A DNA stretch of 64,000 nt. Source: Gemmatimonadota bacterium (GTDB lineage Bacteria; Gemmatimonadota; Gemmatimonadetes; Longimicrobiales; Gaopeijiaceae). Location of the stretch: the NCBI GenBank assembly GCA_021295815.1, contig JAGWBQ010000011.1, positions 1 to 64,000 of the forward strand, in the 5' to 3' direction. Below are positions 17,267-27,000 of the stretch, piece after piece; position 1 is the first letter of the stretch; every line of letters begins with the position of its first letter. Made by a program: the position numbers and the translations under genes. The notes under the pieces are model-generated. The model worked only from the letters and a program-made list of their open reading frames with translations. It was not told the origin of the DNA and did not search any database.

Positions 17267-19015
17267 CTAACGCTCGACCGTGAACGAGAACATCATGCCG
17301 GCGCTCAGGTGTTCGGCGATGTGGCAGTGGGCCATCCACTCACCGGGATTCGACATCTCGACCAGAAAGTCGGCGGTGCTGCCCACAGGCACTATCGCAG
17401 TGTCCTTCCAAACCAGATTCTCGCTGCGCGCGCCGTCCATCTCCAGCACCAGAAAGCGTTGTCCGTGAATGTGGATCGGATGATTCATCGGGTGGAACGA
17501 GTCCGGCGAGTTGAAGACGCGCACCTTGACGACGTCTCCCACGCGGAAACGCCAGTCGATCTCCTCGTTCTCCGCCCCCGTGCGTCTGTCCCGGAGGATC
17601 CACTCGACCTCGTTTCCGCTCGCGAGCCAGTTCATCATCGGCATACCGTCGTTCCATTCGATGGGCGGGAAGTAGATGGTGTCCGCCTCCATGGAAAGGA
17701 CGATCGACGGGTGGAGCCCCCTGACGCGGACCGTGGCCTCGAGCTCGTGGTCCGGCTCGCGGTCGAAATGTTGGCTGAACTCTTCGATCTCCCGGATCAC
17801 GTCGGAATGGACGCGCAGAACATCGAAGGCGGCTCCGGCCTGCGTAACGGTTTCCGCCGGGTTCACCTGCACGCGGACGAGGGTGTCGATCCGGGGATAG
17901 AACTCCCCCCGAAAGTGGTTGATCGCCTGGATGGTGTTGGCGATCGCGGTCTCGCCGGGAATATCGAAACGCACATCGACCACGTAACGCTCCGCGGGCG
18001 CGACGACCACCGAGCCCACCCGCTGCTCGCGCTCGAAGCGTCCGACGTCGGAGGCGACGAGCTTCACGGGATTCCCTCCGAAGGTCACGTTGAACGTGCG
18101 TGAATTGGCGACGTTGGTGACGTAGAAGCGCACCACCTCTCCCTGAGTCGCCGTCAACCTGCTCTCGGTCTCACCGTTCACCATGAACACGTTGCCGAAA
18201 CGTCCCATCAGGGCATGGGTCGGCGCGCCGAGCCCCCACGGAATCGGTCCCTGCGCGTCCATGAGAATGTCGTCGAGTACGAGGAGTTCCTCGCGGTCGG
18301 CGGGACCGTAGTGGTCCGGATCAGGGTGGTCGACCAGGAGATTCCCGAAGAGCCCGAGGTCCTGCTGCACGTCTTCCCGGACGTGAGGGTGGTACCAGAA
18401 GATGCCCGCATCGGGCACGTGCACCTCGTAGGTGAAGCTCTCGCCGGGGAGAATGGCTTCCTGGGTGGTGCCGGGAACGCCGTCGAAACGGTTCTCCAGG
18501 CGGACGCCGTGCCAATGGATGGTGGTGGGAAGCTCGATCTCGTTAGTTACCCGAGCCACGACGGTCGCACCCTTCGGCGCACGGATCAGAGGACCGGGAT
18601 ATTGACCGTTGTAGCCGTACATGATCATCTCATGGCCCGCGAGCGTCCGACGCACGAGCGAGACCGAGATCGCGATCGTGTCTCCGTCGGCGAGCGAGAC
18701 GAGCTCGGAAGGCCGTGCTTCCGGGAACATCCCCGGCTCCATGCCGCCTCCGGGCATAAAGGCGGCGGTGCTGGGCAGAGCGCTTGCCAAACCGGGAAGC
18801 ATGGGCATATTGGGGTCCATCGGGACCATGCGCCAGCCGCCACCCATGGGCTGCATGCGAACCATGTCGTGGTGAGCCTGAGGCGCGAGCGGCGCTGCCG
18901 CGACTGCCGCCGCGAGGATGGTCGCGAGCAGTCCTACTGCTAGGGTAGTCGAAGGTGCGGAGTTCCGTGGGCAGGCACACGAGAAACGCTCGTTCGCGGC
19001 GTTGAGGCAGACCAT
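17267..19015 (-). CDS. Multicopper oxidase (laccase / copper-oxidase type)
   Basis: Protein of up to 582 residues with all four copper-binding blocks: HWHG (167-170), WYHPH (207-211), HPMNHPIHIHG (508-518) and HCHIAEHLSAGMM (563-575). The methionine after the last block is the axial ligand position of the type 1 site. Function: one-electron oxidation of metal ions (Cu+, Mn2+, Fe2+) or phenolics with reduction of oxygen to water, in the periplasm. The signal-peptide core lies at about 26-42. The only canonical start that keeps it is the ATG at 19015. The first 24 codons overlap, in another frame, a remnant of a cytosine methyltransferase, so the N-terminus was assembled on foreign sequence. 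Shine-Dalgarno support is weak. Confidence 0.88.
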   Translation of the reverse strand: MVCLNAANERFSCACPRNSAPSTTLAVGLLATILAAAVAAAPLAPQAHHDMVRMQPMGGGWRMVPMDPNMPMLPGLASALPSTAAFMPGGGMEPGMFPEARPSELVSLADGDTIAISVSLVRRTLAGHEMIMYGYNGQYPGPLIRAPKGATVVARVTNEIELPTTIHWHGVRLENRFDGVPGTTQEAILPGESFTYEVHVPDAGIFWYHPHVREDVQQDLGLFGNLLVDHPDPDHYGPADREELLVLDDILMDAQGPIPWGLGAPTHALMGRFGNVFMVNGETESRLTATQGEVVRFYVTNVANSRTFNVTFGGNPVKLVASDVGRFEREQRVGSVVVAPAERYVVDVRFDIPGETAIANTIQAINHFRGEFYPRIDTLVRVQVNPAETVTQAGAAFDVLRVHSDVIREIEEFSQHFDREPDHELEATVRVRGLHPSIVLSMEADTIYFPPIEWNDGMPMMNWLASGNEVEWILRDRRTGAENEEIDWRFRVGDVVKVRVFNSPDSFHPMNHPIHIHGQRFLVLEMDGARSENLVWKDTAIVPVGSTADFLVEMSNPGEWMAHCHIAEHLSAGMMFSFTVER

Positions 19016-19070
19016 AGTCAGGAGCTTTCAGGACCCTCGCATGCATGCGGTAGCCGAGCGCTCCGAAATC
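18942..19070 (-). pseudogene. Remnant of a DNA (cytosine-5) methyltransferase
   Basis: In the frame offset from the multicopper oxidase, the minus strand encodes LGYRMHARVLKAPDYG followed by LPQRRERAFLVCLP. This is the conserved C5-methyltransferase motif VIII region (a Gly-Tyr, then DYGxPQxRxR and a hydrophobic strand). Only about 43 codons remain. No PCQ or ENV catalytic motif and no recognition domain are found nearby. It is on the same strand as, and runs into, the multicopper oxidase 5' end. Identity is clear from motif spacing; a deletion that removed the rest of the gene is inference. Confidence 0.75.
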
Positions 19071-19235
19071 GGTCGAGCCGGTTGCCGGCGTTATCGAGCG
19101 GGAGCTGTCTCTGACCGAGAGCGGAAGCTCGTTCGACGGGGCTTCGGATGGGTTCCCTCCTTCGTCCTTGAATCGACTCGAACCAACATAACCCCTCCCG
19201 CTTGCGTCACGCAGCCGGAACGTCAAGTATTCGGC

Positions 19236-21008
19236 ATGGTCCTCTTGTCCTCGGTAAAGCCTGCGACGACGGTGCGGCGGGTCGTCGCCCCGGTCGCAAT
19301 GCGTATCGGCTGCGCGCTTCTCGCTGCGCTCTCGATCGGTGCCCGGCCCGCTCCGGCAGGAACGCAGGAGTTCGACCTGGTCATCCGCGGCGGAATGGTT
19401 CTGGACGGCACCGGCAATCCGGCGTTCCGAGCCGACCTCGGCGTCATCGGGGACGAGATCGCGGCGCTTCGCCTCCTCCCCGGCGCTTCGGCCCTGCGAG
19501 TGATCGACGCCTCCGGACTCCACGTCGCGCCCGGCTTCATAGACATGCACTCGCATGCCGACCGGTTCTTCGCCGACACCATCCTTGCCGGCCGCCAGGC
19601 CCGCAACCTCGTCATGCAGGGCATCACCACCTCGGTGTTCGGCCCCGACGGCAGGAACCGGGCGTGGCCGATCTCGGCCGAAGCCGAGCTCTTCCGCACT
19701 CCCGGCGTCGCCACCAACGTCGTGCCCATGGTCGGCCACGGTCATGTGCGCGGACTGGTCATGGGCGCGGACTACGAACGTCCTGCCACTCCGGGAGAGG
19801 TCGAACGCATGGCGGCGCTCGTCAGGTCGGGGATGGAGGACGGCGCATGGGGGCTGGGCGCCGGGCCGGAGTACCGTCCGGGAAGGTTCAGCACGCGGGA
19901 GGAGCTCATCGCCCTCGCCAAGGTCGTCGCCGACTACGACGGCTTCTACTACGCCCACCAGCGGAGCCAGTCTCCGCTCCCACTCTGGCAGCTTCCTTCC
20001 ATCGTGGAGGAGCAGCCGCTCACAGGCACCGACGGCATGCGCGAGACCATTGAAATCGGTCGGGCCACCGGGATCAGGGTGGTGGGCACGCACATCAAGG
20101 CCAAGGGCACCGACACCTGGGGACACTCCTCCACCGACATCCTCCTCATCCGGGAGGCTCGCCGGGCCGGAGTCCAAGTCTACCTCGACCAGTACCCCTA
20201 CGAGACCTTCGGCGGAGGACCGGTCGGGGTGATTCCGGCCTGGGGCTACGCCAAGCCGGGCACCGATCGCACCGGCGGCAACGACTCTCCCCTCTGGCGA
20301 GACGACAGCATAATGGCGGACCCTCTCGGCAACCTGCGGGCCAACCTCGCCGACCCCGAGCTCCGTCGCGAGCTGGAGATCGACACCGATTACACGCTTC
20401 GACTCCAGGGCGGGGCCGAAAGGCACATCGTGGTCGTCGCCCCCGATTTCCCCGAGGCCGTCGGGCGCACCCTCGTGGAGCTGGCGGAGGAGGCCGGTCG
20501 CACACCCTTCGAACAGCTCGTCCACTTCGCGCTCGAGGCCGGTGAGGACGCTCCGAGGGGCGGCGCGCGCTTCCGCCCGGTCGCTGGACACGCCACCGAC
20601 GTGGCGGCCTACATGCGGCAGGAGTACACCGCTACCTCGACCGACGGCTTCGTCTCGCTCGCGACGAGTCCCGGCCAGCACCCTCGCAGCTACGGCGCCT
20701 TCCCGCGCAAGATCGGCCACTACGCTCGCGATCTGGGGGTGATCTCGCTCCCGTTCGCTGTCCGGTCCTCCACCGGGCTTCCCGCCCAGATCATTGGGCT
20801 TCGGGACCGCGGCCACGTTCGCGTCGGACAAAAGGCCGATCTCGTCGTCTTCGACTACGAGACGATCTCGGGCCCCGCCACCATTCTCCGGCCCGACCTC
20901 CCTCCCACCGGCGTGGAGTACGTGCTGGTGAACGGGGAGTTCACGGTCGACGGAGGAGAGACCACCGGCGCGCTCCCCGGCCGGGTGCTGGATCGACGGG
21001 AGCGGTAG
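19236..21008 (+). CDS. N-acyl-D-amino-acid deacylase family amidohydrolase (secreted)
   Basis: Protein of 590 residues from the ATG at 19236; a second ATG at 19299 begins just before the hydrophobic signal core. The start of the D-aminoacylase family is clear: FDLVIRGGMVLDGTGNPAFRADLGVIGD, then APGFIDMHSHAD with the metal-binding HxH, QGITTSVFGPDG, and GLGAGPEYRPGRF. Further on come VVGTHIKAKG, YLDQYPYE and the C-terminal GHVRVGQKADLVVFDYETI. Expected reaction: zinc-dependent hydrolysis of N-acylated D-amino acids or related cyclic amides, probably in the periplasm. It is divergent from the multicopper oxidase with 220 bases between, including the methyltransferase remnant. Confidence 0.85.
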   Translation: MVLLSSVKPATTVRRVVAPVAMRIGCALLAALSIGARPAPAGTQEFDLVIRGGMVLDGTGNPAFRADLGVIGDEIAALRLLPGASALRVIDASGLHVAPGFIDMHSHADRFFADTILAGRQARNLVMQGITTSVFGPDGRNRAWPISAEAELFRTPGVATNVVPMVGHGHVRGLVMGADYERPATPGEVERMAALVRSGMEDGAWGLGAGPEYRPGRFSTREELIALAKVVADYDGFYYAHQRSQSPLPLWQLPSIVEEQPLTGTDGMRETIEIGRATGIRVVGTHIKAKGTDTWGHSSTDILLIREARRAGVQVYLDQYPYETFGGGPVGVIPAWGYAKPGTDRTGGNDSPLWRDDSIMADPLGNLRANLADPELRRELEIDTDYTLRLQGGAERHIVVVAPDFPEAVGRTLVELAEEAGRTPFEQLVHFALEAGEDAPRGGARFRPVAGHATDVAAYMRQEYTATSTDGFVSLATSPGQHPRSYGAFPRKIGHYARDLGVISLPFAVRSSTGLPAQIIGLRDRGHVRVGQKADLVVFDYETISGPATILRPDLPPTGVEYVLVNGEFTVDGGETTGALPGRVLDRRER

Positions 21009-21159
21009 CTGGGGAAACAGCGCACGCCCGAGCACCGGGCGTCGAAGCGGATCCGACAGCGTGCAGAAGCTATCTTACAAGGGGCACCGTCCCCTGCGGT
21101 CCCCCGACGTCCCGGCAACTTCAGGGGAAGAAAATAGCAACGACAACCCCGGACGCATC

Positions 21160-21927
21160 ATGGTCGCATCCCGTTCCCTCGCCGCCGCGCTTCTCGTCTT
21201 CACGGTCGGATGCGGCAGCTCCGGGCCTCGTCCTGCCGCACCCGCAGCTCCCGCCGCGCCGGCAGCCGAGGCCGAACCTGCCGAGCCTGCGGCTCCCACC
21301 AAGCCTGCCCCACCGGGCGCGGCTCGACCCCGACCCGAGGCGACCAGACCGTCGCAGGAGACCATAGACAGGCTCGAAGCGATCTACGCCGCCCGCACCG
21401 ACAGCATTCGCCAGCGGTACCACCCGGCCGATGCCGCGTTCATGAGCGGGATGATCGGCCACCACGCGCAGGCGCTCGTAATGTCGGCCTTGGCGCCCAC
21501 GAACGGCGCGAGCCGGCCCGTCCAGACCATGAGCGCCCGCATCATCAACGCCCAGAACGACGAAATCACGGTGATGCAGCGCTGGCTGCGCGATCGCGAC
21601 CTCCCGGTGGTGGAGTTCGAGATACGCGACGGTCACCTCATGCTGAGCGGCGACGAGCACCATCACCACATGCCCGGCATGCTTTCGGACGAGCAACTCG
21701 AAGAGCTGCGCAACGCTCGCGGCACCGAATTCGACAGGCTCTTCCTCACGTACATGATTCAACACCACGAGGGGGCCGTCACCATGGTGCACGACCTCTT
21801 CGAGACCGACGGAGCCGCCCAGGGCGACTTCGTATTCAAGCTCGCCTCCGACATCCAGGCGGATCAGGGAAGTGAGATCGACCGCATGCAGCGCATGCTG
21901 GACGCCATGAACCTCGACCGAATTTAA
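21160..21927 (+). CDS. DUF305 family lipoprotein
   Basis: Protein of 255 residues. Lipobox VGC (Cys18) ends a short signal peptide; an Ala/Pro/Glu-rich linker follows. The DUF305 core has two histidine-pair helices, MSGMIGHHAQALVMSALAP and YMIQHHEGAVTMVHDLFE, with a DEHHHHMPGM loop between them. The fold is ferritin-like four-helix and members often occur near copper-handling genes; the multicopper oxidase is 2 kb away. Metal binding is therefore plausible, but no reaction is known. A GCTATCTT box at 21069-21076 lies about 85 bases upstream. The reading frame extends upstream, but only this ATG gives a signal peptide. Confidence 0.82.
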   Translation: MVASRSLAAALLVFTVGCGSSGPRPAAPAAPAAPAAEAEPAEPAAPTKPAPPGAARPRPEATRPSQETIDRLEAIYAARTDSIRQRYHPADAAFMSGMIGHHAQALVMSALAPTNGASRPVQTMSARIINAQNDEITVMQRWLRDRDLPVVEFEIRDGHLMLSGDEHHHHMPGMLSDEQLEELRNARGTEFDRLFLTYMIQHHEGAVTMVHDLFETDGAAQGDFVFKLASDIQADQGSEIDRMQRMLDAMNLDRI

Positions 21928-21988
21928 CCTGGCAGTCCGCACGGACTGCTGGACTCCCAGCCGTAGCACCCGAACCGGACCGCAGAAC

Positions 21989-23950
21989 ATGACCCTACGT
22001 CGACGCGCACTCTCCCTCCTCCTCCCGGGCGTCCTGGCCTTCTCGGCCGCCGACGCGGCCGCCCAGGTACGCCCCAAAGCCCCCCATCCCGACCCCCGGG
22101 TGGGACTCTCCGCCGGCATGTTCGACGCCGGCGAGGCCATCTGGAACATGCGTCTGGTCTCGCAGACGCCTCCGCCTGAGCCCTTCATCGGCTCCACGAA
22201 CTCAGACCTGGCCTTCACCGGAAACTACGCCATCCAGGGCAACTACGACGGCATCCAGGTCTGGGACATCTCCGATCCGGCCAACCCGGTCTCCGTAGTG
22301 ACCTACGTATGCCCGGCTTCGCAGAGCGACGTGTCCGTTCACAAGCACCTGCTCTTCGTCTCGGGCGAAGGTACGAGCGGTCGGCTCGACTGCAGCGACG
22401 AAGGCGTACAGGAAACGGTCAGCCACCACCGTCTGCGCGGCATCCGCATCTTCGACATCTCCGACATCGCCACCCCGGAATACGTCGCCAACGTGCAGAC
22501 CTGCCGCGGCTCGCACACTCATACGGTCCTCGAGCATCCCGGCGACGAGGAGAACGTCTACATCTACGTGTCGGGATCGTCTTTCGTCCGTCCCGCCGAG
22601 GAGCTTCCGGGCTGTTCCGGACTCTCGCCTGACGAGGATCCCAACTCGGCCCTCTTCCGCATCGAGGTCATCAAGGTCCCCGTCGACAACCCGGCGGAGG
22701 CGGCGATCGTGAGCTCTCCCAGAATCTTCCAGGACCTGGTGGCGCCCGAACGGCACGGCCTCTCGGCCGCCGACATCGCTCAGAACGCCACCGAGGTCGC
22801 CGAAGCGCGGGCTGCGGGCGGCTTCATTCTGGAAACTCCCGACGGGCCCGTGGTCCTTCCCGGCAGGATGGTGGCTGGGGCGCTCGAACAGATGGTCTCC
22901 GAGCGCGGCGGAGAAGGAGCGCCCACGGCCGAAGACACCGCCGCTCTACGCGCGATTCTGGATCAGCAGGCGGCGGACTTGGCCATGCGGGCGGAGACGG
23001 AGGAAGAGATGGAAGGTCCCAGACCCGGCCCGAGCCAGTGCCACGATATCACCGTTTATCCGGCCATCGGACTCGCCGGCGGCGCCTGCGGCGGCTACGG
23101 CCTCCTCCTCGACATCTCGGACCCCGAAAACCCGACTCGAGTGGCGGCGGTCGCCGATTCGAATTTCTCCTACTGGCACTCGGCCACCTTCAACAACGAC
23201 GGCACCGCCATCCTTTTCACCGACGAGTGGGGCGGCGGCGGCGCACCCAAGTGCCGCTCGGGAGATCCGATGGAATGGGGAGCGGACGCCATCTTCACCA
23301 TTGACGGCCAGGACCTCGACTTCCAGAGCTACTTCAAGCTGCCGGCTCCCCAGACCAGCCAGGAAAACTGCGTCGCGCACAACGGCTCGCTCATTCCGGT
23401 GCCGGGTCGCGACATCATGGTCCAGGGCTGGTACCAGGGCGGCATCTCGGTCGTCGATTGGACCGATCCGACCGACCCGGTCGAGATCGCGTTCCACGAC
23501 CGCGGCCCGCTGAACGCCGAGGTGATGGAGATGGCGGGAAGCTGGTCCGTCTACTGGTACAACGGCGTGATCGTGAACTCCGAGATCGCCCGCGGCCTCG
23601 ACATTCTGGAGCTCGAAGCCAGCGACGTCCTGACTCAGAACGAGATCGACGCCGCCAGCTCGGTCCGGCTCGACCAGTTGAACTCGCAGGGCCAGCCCGT
23701 GCTCGAGTGGCCGGCGACCTTCGCTCTGGCGCGCGCCTACACCGACCAGTTGGAGAGGTCGCGCGGTCTTTCGCCGACGCAGATCGGCGAGGTGCGCGAG
23801 ATGCTCGCCGCAGCCGAAGCCGCCGGAGCGGAGCGGAACGACATGTTCGACCGGCTTCTCGAAATGCTTGAAGAAAGCATGGCCGACTCCTGGGACGGTG
23901 AAAAGCTCGAGATGCTCCGCGACAGCGTTCGGAGACTCATGGCAGACTGA
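21989..23950 (+). CDS. Secreted LVIVD-repeat protein
   Basis: Protein of 653 residues with a signal peptide cleaved after AAAQ. Several LVIVD-type beta-propeller repeats can be seen: YDGIQVWDISDPANPV, RGIRIFDISDIATPEYV, YGLLLDISDPENPTRVA and GGISVVDWTDPTDPVEIA. A helical Glu-rich insertion lies at about 270-345. Conserved His/Cys positions (SHTHTVLEHP, SQCHDITVYP, NCVAHNGSLIPVPG) suggest a metal or disulfide site. Such proteins are common and uncharacterised in Gemmatimonadota, Bacteroidota and Deinococcota. It lies 61 bases after the DUF305 gene and 56 bases before the tricorn-like protease, so the three may be co-transcribed. Confidence 0.78.
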   Translation: MTLRRRALSLLLPGVLAFSAADAAAQVRPKAPHPDPRVGLSAGMFDAGEAIWNMRLVSQTPPPEPFIGSTNSDLAFTGNYAIQGNYDGIQVWDISDPANPVSVVTYVCPASQSDVSVHKHLLFVSGEGTSGRLDCSDEGVQETVSHHRLRGIRIFDISDIATPEYVANVQTCRGSHTHTVLEHPGDEENVYIYVSGSSFVRPAEELPGCSGLSPDEDPNSALFRIEVIKVPVDNPAEAAIVSSPRIFQDLVAPERHGLSAADIAQNATEVAEARAAGGFILETPDGPVVLPGRMVAGALEQMVSERGGEGAPTAEDTAALRAILDQQAADLAMRAETEEEMEGPRPGPSQCHDITVYPAIGLAGGACGGYGLLLDISDPENPTRVAAVADSNFSYWHSATFNNDGTAILFTDEWGGGGAPKCRSGDPMEWGADAIFTIDGQDLDFQSYFKLPAPQTSQENCVAHNGSLIPVPGRDIMVQGWYQGGISVVDWTDPTDPVEIAFHDRGPLNAEVMEMAGSWSVYWYNGVIVNSEIARGLDILELEASDVLTQNEIDAASSVRLDQLNSQGQPVLEWPATFALARAYTDQLERSRGLSPTQIGEVREMLAAAEAAGAERNDMFDRLLEMLEESMADSWDGEKLEMLRDSVRRLMAD

Positions 23951-24006
23951 CCCGACATCCTTCTTCGCCGGCCCGACCCTCGAGACGCCCTCGCTCCGGA
24001 ATCGTC

Positions 24007-27000
24007 ATGCTCGAACGCACAACCGCCATACCCGCCCTGCTTCTCCTCGGCGCGATCCCGACTGCGGACGCCCCGGCGTCCGCCCAGGACGCGGGCACGC
24101 GCTTTCTTCGTCAGCCCGACGTAAGCGCCGAGCACATCGTCTTCTCGCACGCCAACGACCTCTGGCGAGTCGGACGCGACGGGGGCGACGCCGTACGCCT
24201 GACCAGCTCTGAGGGAGCCGAGACCGATGCCTCCTTCAGCCCCGACGGCCGCTGGATCGCCTTCTCGGGCCAGTACGACGGCAACACGGACGTCTATGTG
24301 ATCCCGGCAGGCGGGGGAGAACCGGCGCGGGTGACCTGGCACCCGTCGGCCGACATCGCGCAGGGCTGGACGCCCGAGGGCGAGATTCTCTTCCGCTCCG
24401 GACGCGACGGAGTGCCTACCCGGCTGTGGAGGTTCTACACGGTGCCACCTTCCGGCGGTCTGCCGAAGCCGCTTCCGCTTCCGCAGGCGTACCTCGGCGG
24501 CATGTCCGCGGACGGTTCGCACATAGCCTACCAGGAGATCGGCTACTGGGATCCGGAGTGGCGCAACTATCGCGGCGGCCAGGCTCAGCCCGTCGGCATC
24601 GTATCCACCTCCTCCTGGGAGCGGACGACGCCTTCCTGGGAGGGCGAGCGACACATGGGTCCGGTGTGGATGGACGGCACCGTCTACTACATGTCGGAGC
24701 GCGACTGGGCGAGCAACGTGTGGTCCTTCGATCCCGCCTCGGGCGAGGAACGCCAGCTGACCCGTCACGCCGATTTCGACGTCAAGTCGCTGGGGGCGGG
24801 CGACGGAGTCGTGGTCTACGAACAGGCCGGCTACCTCCACGAGCTCGATCCTGCCACCGGAGCTTCGCACCGGCTCGCGATCAACGTCGCCGGAGACATG
24901 AACTGGGCGCGTCCGCGTTGGGAGCAGGCGCCCGCCCCGGCCCTGCGAGACGCCCGGCTCTCGCCCACCGGCAGGCGCGCGCTTTTCGAGTGGCGCGGCG
25001 AGATCTTCAGCGTTCCCGCCGAGGAGGGTTCGTGGCGCAACCTCACGGGAAGCCCGGGGGTCGCCGACCGCCATCCGGTGTGGTCGCCGGACGGTTCCCA
25101 AGTAGCGTGGTTCAACGACAGCGACGGCGAGTACGGGCTCGTGGTCGCCGATCAGGACGGGACCGACCGGCGACGGATCGAGATCTCCGAGCCCTCGTTC
25201 TTCTTCCGCCCCGAGTGGTCCCCCGACGGCAGCAAGCTGGCATTCACCGACACCCACTACCGAGTCCTCGTCCTCGACCTCGAGTCGGAGGCGATCGAGC
25301 ACGTGGACACCGACCGTTACGCGCATCCCGAACGCTCCATGAATCCGGTTTGGTCGCCGGACTCGCGCTGGATCACATATGCGCGGCGGCTCGACACCCA
25401 ACTGCGGGCGATCTTCGTGCACGACACCGAGTCGGGAGAGACCCGCCAGCTCACCGACGGCATGTCGGACGCCATCTCGCCGATCTGGGACGAGTCCGGC
25501 AAGTACCTGTACTTCCTCGCGTCCACCGACTACGCGCTCAATACCGGCTGGCTCGACATGACCTCGTACGACCGGCCGGTGACCCGCACCCTCTATCTCG
25601 CCCTGCTCGACGCCGACGAGCCCTCGCCCTTCCTGCCCAGGAGCGACGAGGAGGAAGGGGCCGACATGGAAAGGGAAGGCGAGGAGGAGGAGGAGGAGGA
25701 AGGCGACGAGGAGGGCGACGACATCGGCGCGGACGACTCGCCCGGCGCCATCGACTTCGACGGCATCGACGACCGGATCGTCGACGTGCCCGGCCTCTCC
25801 GCGGGCGACTACGCCGGACTGGTGCCAGGACCGGAGGGCACCGTCTTCGTCATGAGCGACGGCGGACTGCTCAAGTACTCGGTCGACGATCGGGACGACG
25901 ACGACTTCATCGACGACGGCGGCCGGTTCGCGGTCTCGCACGACCGCGAGCGCCTGCTCTACTTCAGCGGGGGATGGCGGATCGTCTCCACCTCCCGCCC
26001 ACCTTCCGGGAACGACGGCGGTCTCGATCTCGGCGACCTGCGCCTGCGCGTCGAGCCGAAGGCCGAATACGCTCAGATGCTTCGGGACGGCTGGCGCTTC
26101 ATGCGCGACTTCCTTTACGTGGACAACCAGCACGGCGCTCCTTGGGGCGACGTGTGGGAGTGGTACTCGGCCTGGCTCCCGGACGTGCGCCACCGCGCCG
26201 ACTTCAACTACCTCCTCGACATCCTCTCCGGCGAGATCGCGGTCGGGCACTCCTACGTGAGCGGGGGCGACTACCCCTCCCTCGACAACAACCCGCGCAC
26301 CGGCCTGCTCGGAGTGGACCTGGAAGAGGCGGACGGGGCCTACCGCATCACCCGCATCTACGACGGCGAATCCTGGACCCCCGGACTCGCCGGACCTCTC
26401 TCGCACCCGGGGATGAACGTGGCCGCCGGCGATTACCTCATGGCGATCGACGGCGCGGAGCTGCGGCCGCCCACCAACCCCTACCGGCTCCTCGAAGGCA
26501 CCCGCGGGCGCGTCATCACCGTGACCGTGGCCTCCGCCGCGAACGGCGCGGACGCACGCGACATCCTTGTCGAGCCCGTCGCGAACGAAGGCGGCCTGCG
26601 CGGCTGGGCCTGGGTGGAGGGCAATCGGCAGCGGGTGGACGAGATGAGCGGCGGGCGGCTCGCCTACGTGTGGCTCCCGAACACCGGCCAGGGCGGCTAC
26701 ACCTACTTCAACCGCATGTACTTCGCCCAGCAGGATCGAGAGGGCGCCGTAATCGACGAGCGCAACAACGGCGGCGGATCGGCCGCCGACTACATCGTCG
26801 ACATGCTCGACCGTCCACTGACCGGCTATTTCAACTCGCGCGCCGGCGATCGCAAGCCATGGACCCAGCCGATGGCGGGACTCTTCGGCCCGAAGGTCAT
26901 GGTCATCAACGAACGCGCCGGCTCGGGCGGAGACCTCCTGCCCTACCTCTTCCGCTTCCACGAGGTCGGGCCGCTGGTCGGGACCAAGACCTGGGGCGGA

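Noticed and set aside
18630-21035. Long minus-strand frame (801 codons) containing the methyltransferase motif
   Set aside because: Only about 43 codons match a methyltransferase. The rest is antisense to the deacylase gene or shadows the oxidase, so it is not an intact methyltransferase.
23737-26961. Very long minus-strand open frame (1074 codons) opposite the tricorn-like gene
   Set aside because: Antisense shadow of a strongly recognised plus-strand gene in GC-rich DNA; its translation is Val/Arg/Gly-rich with no domain.
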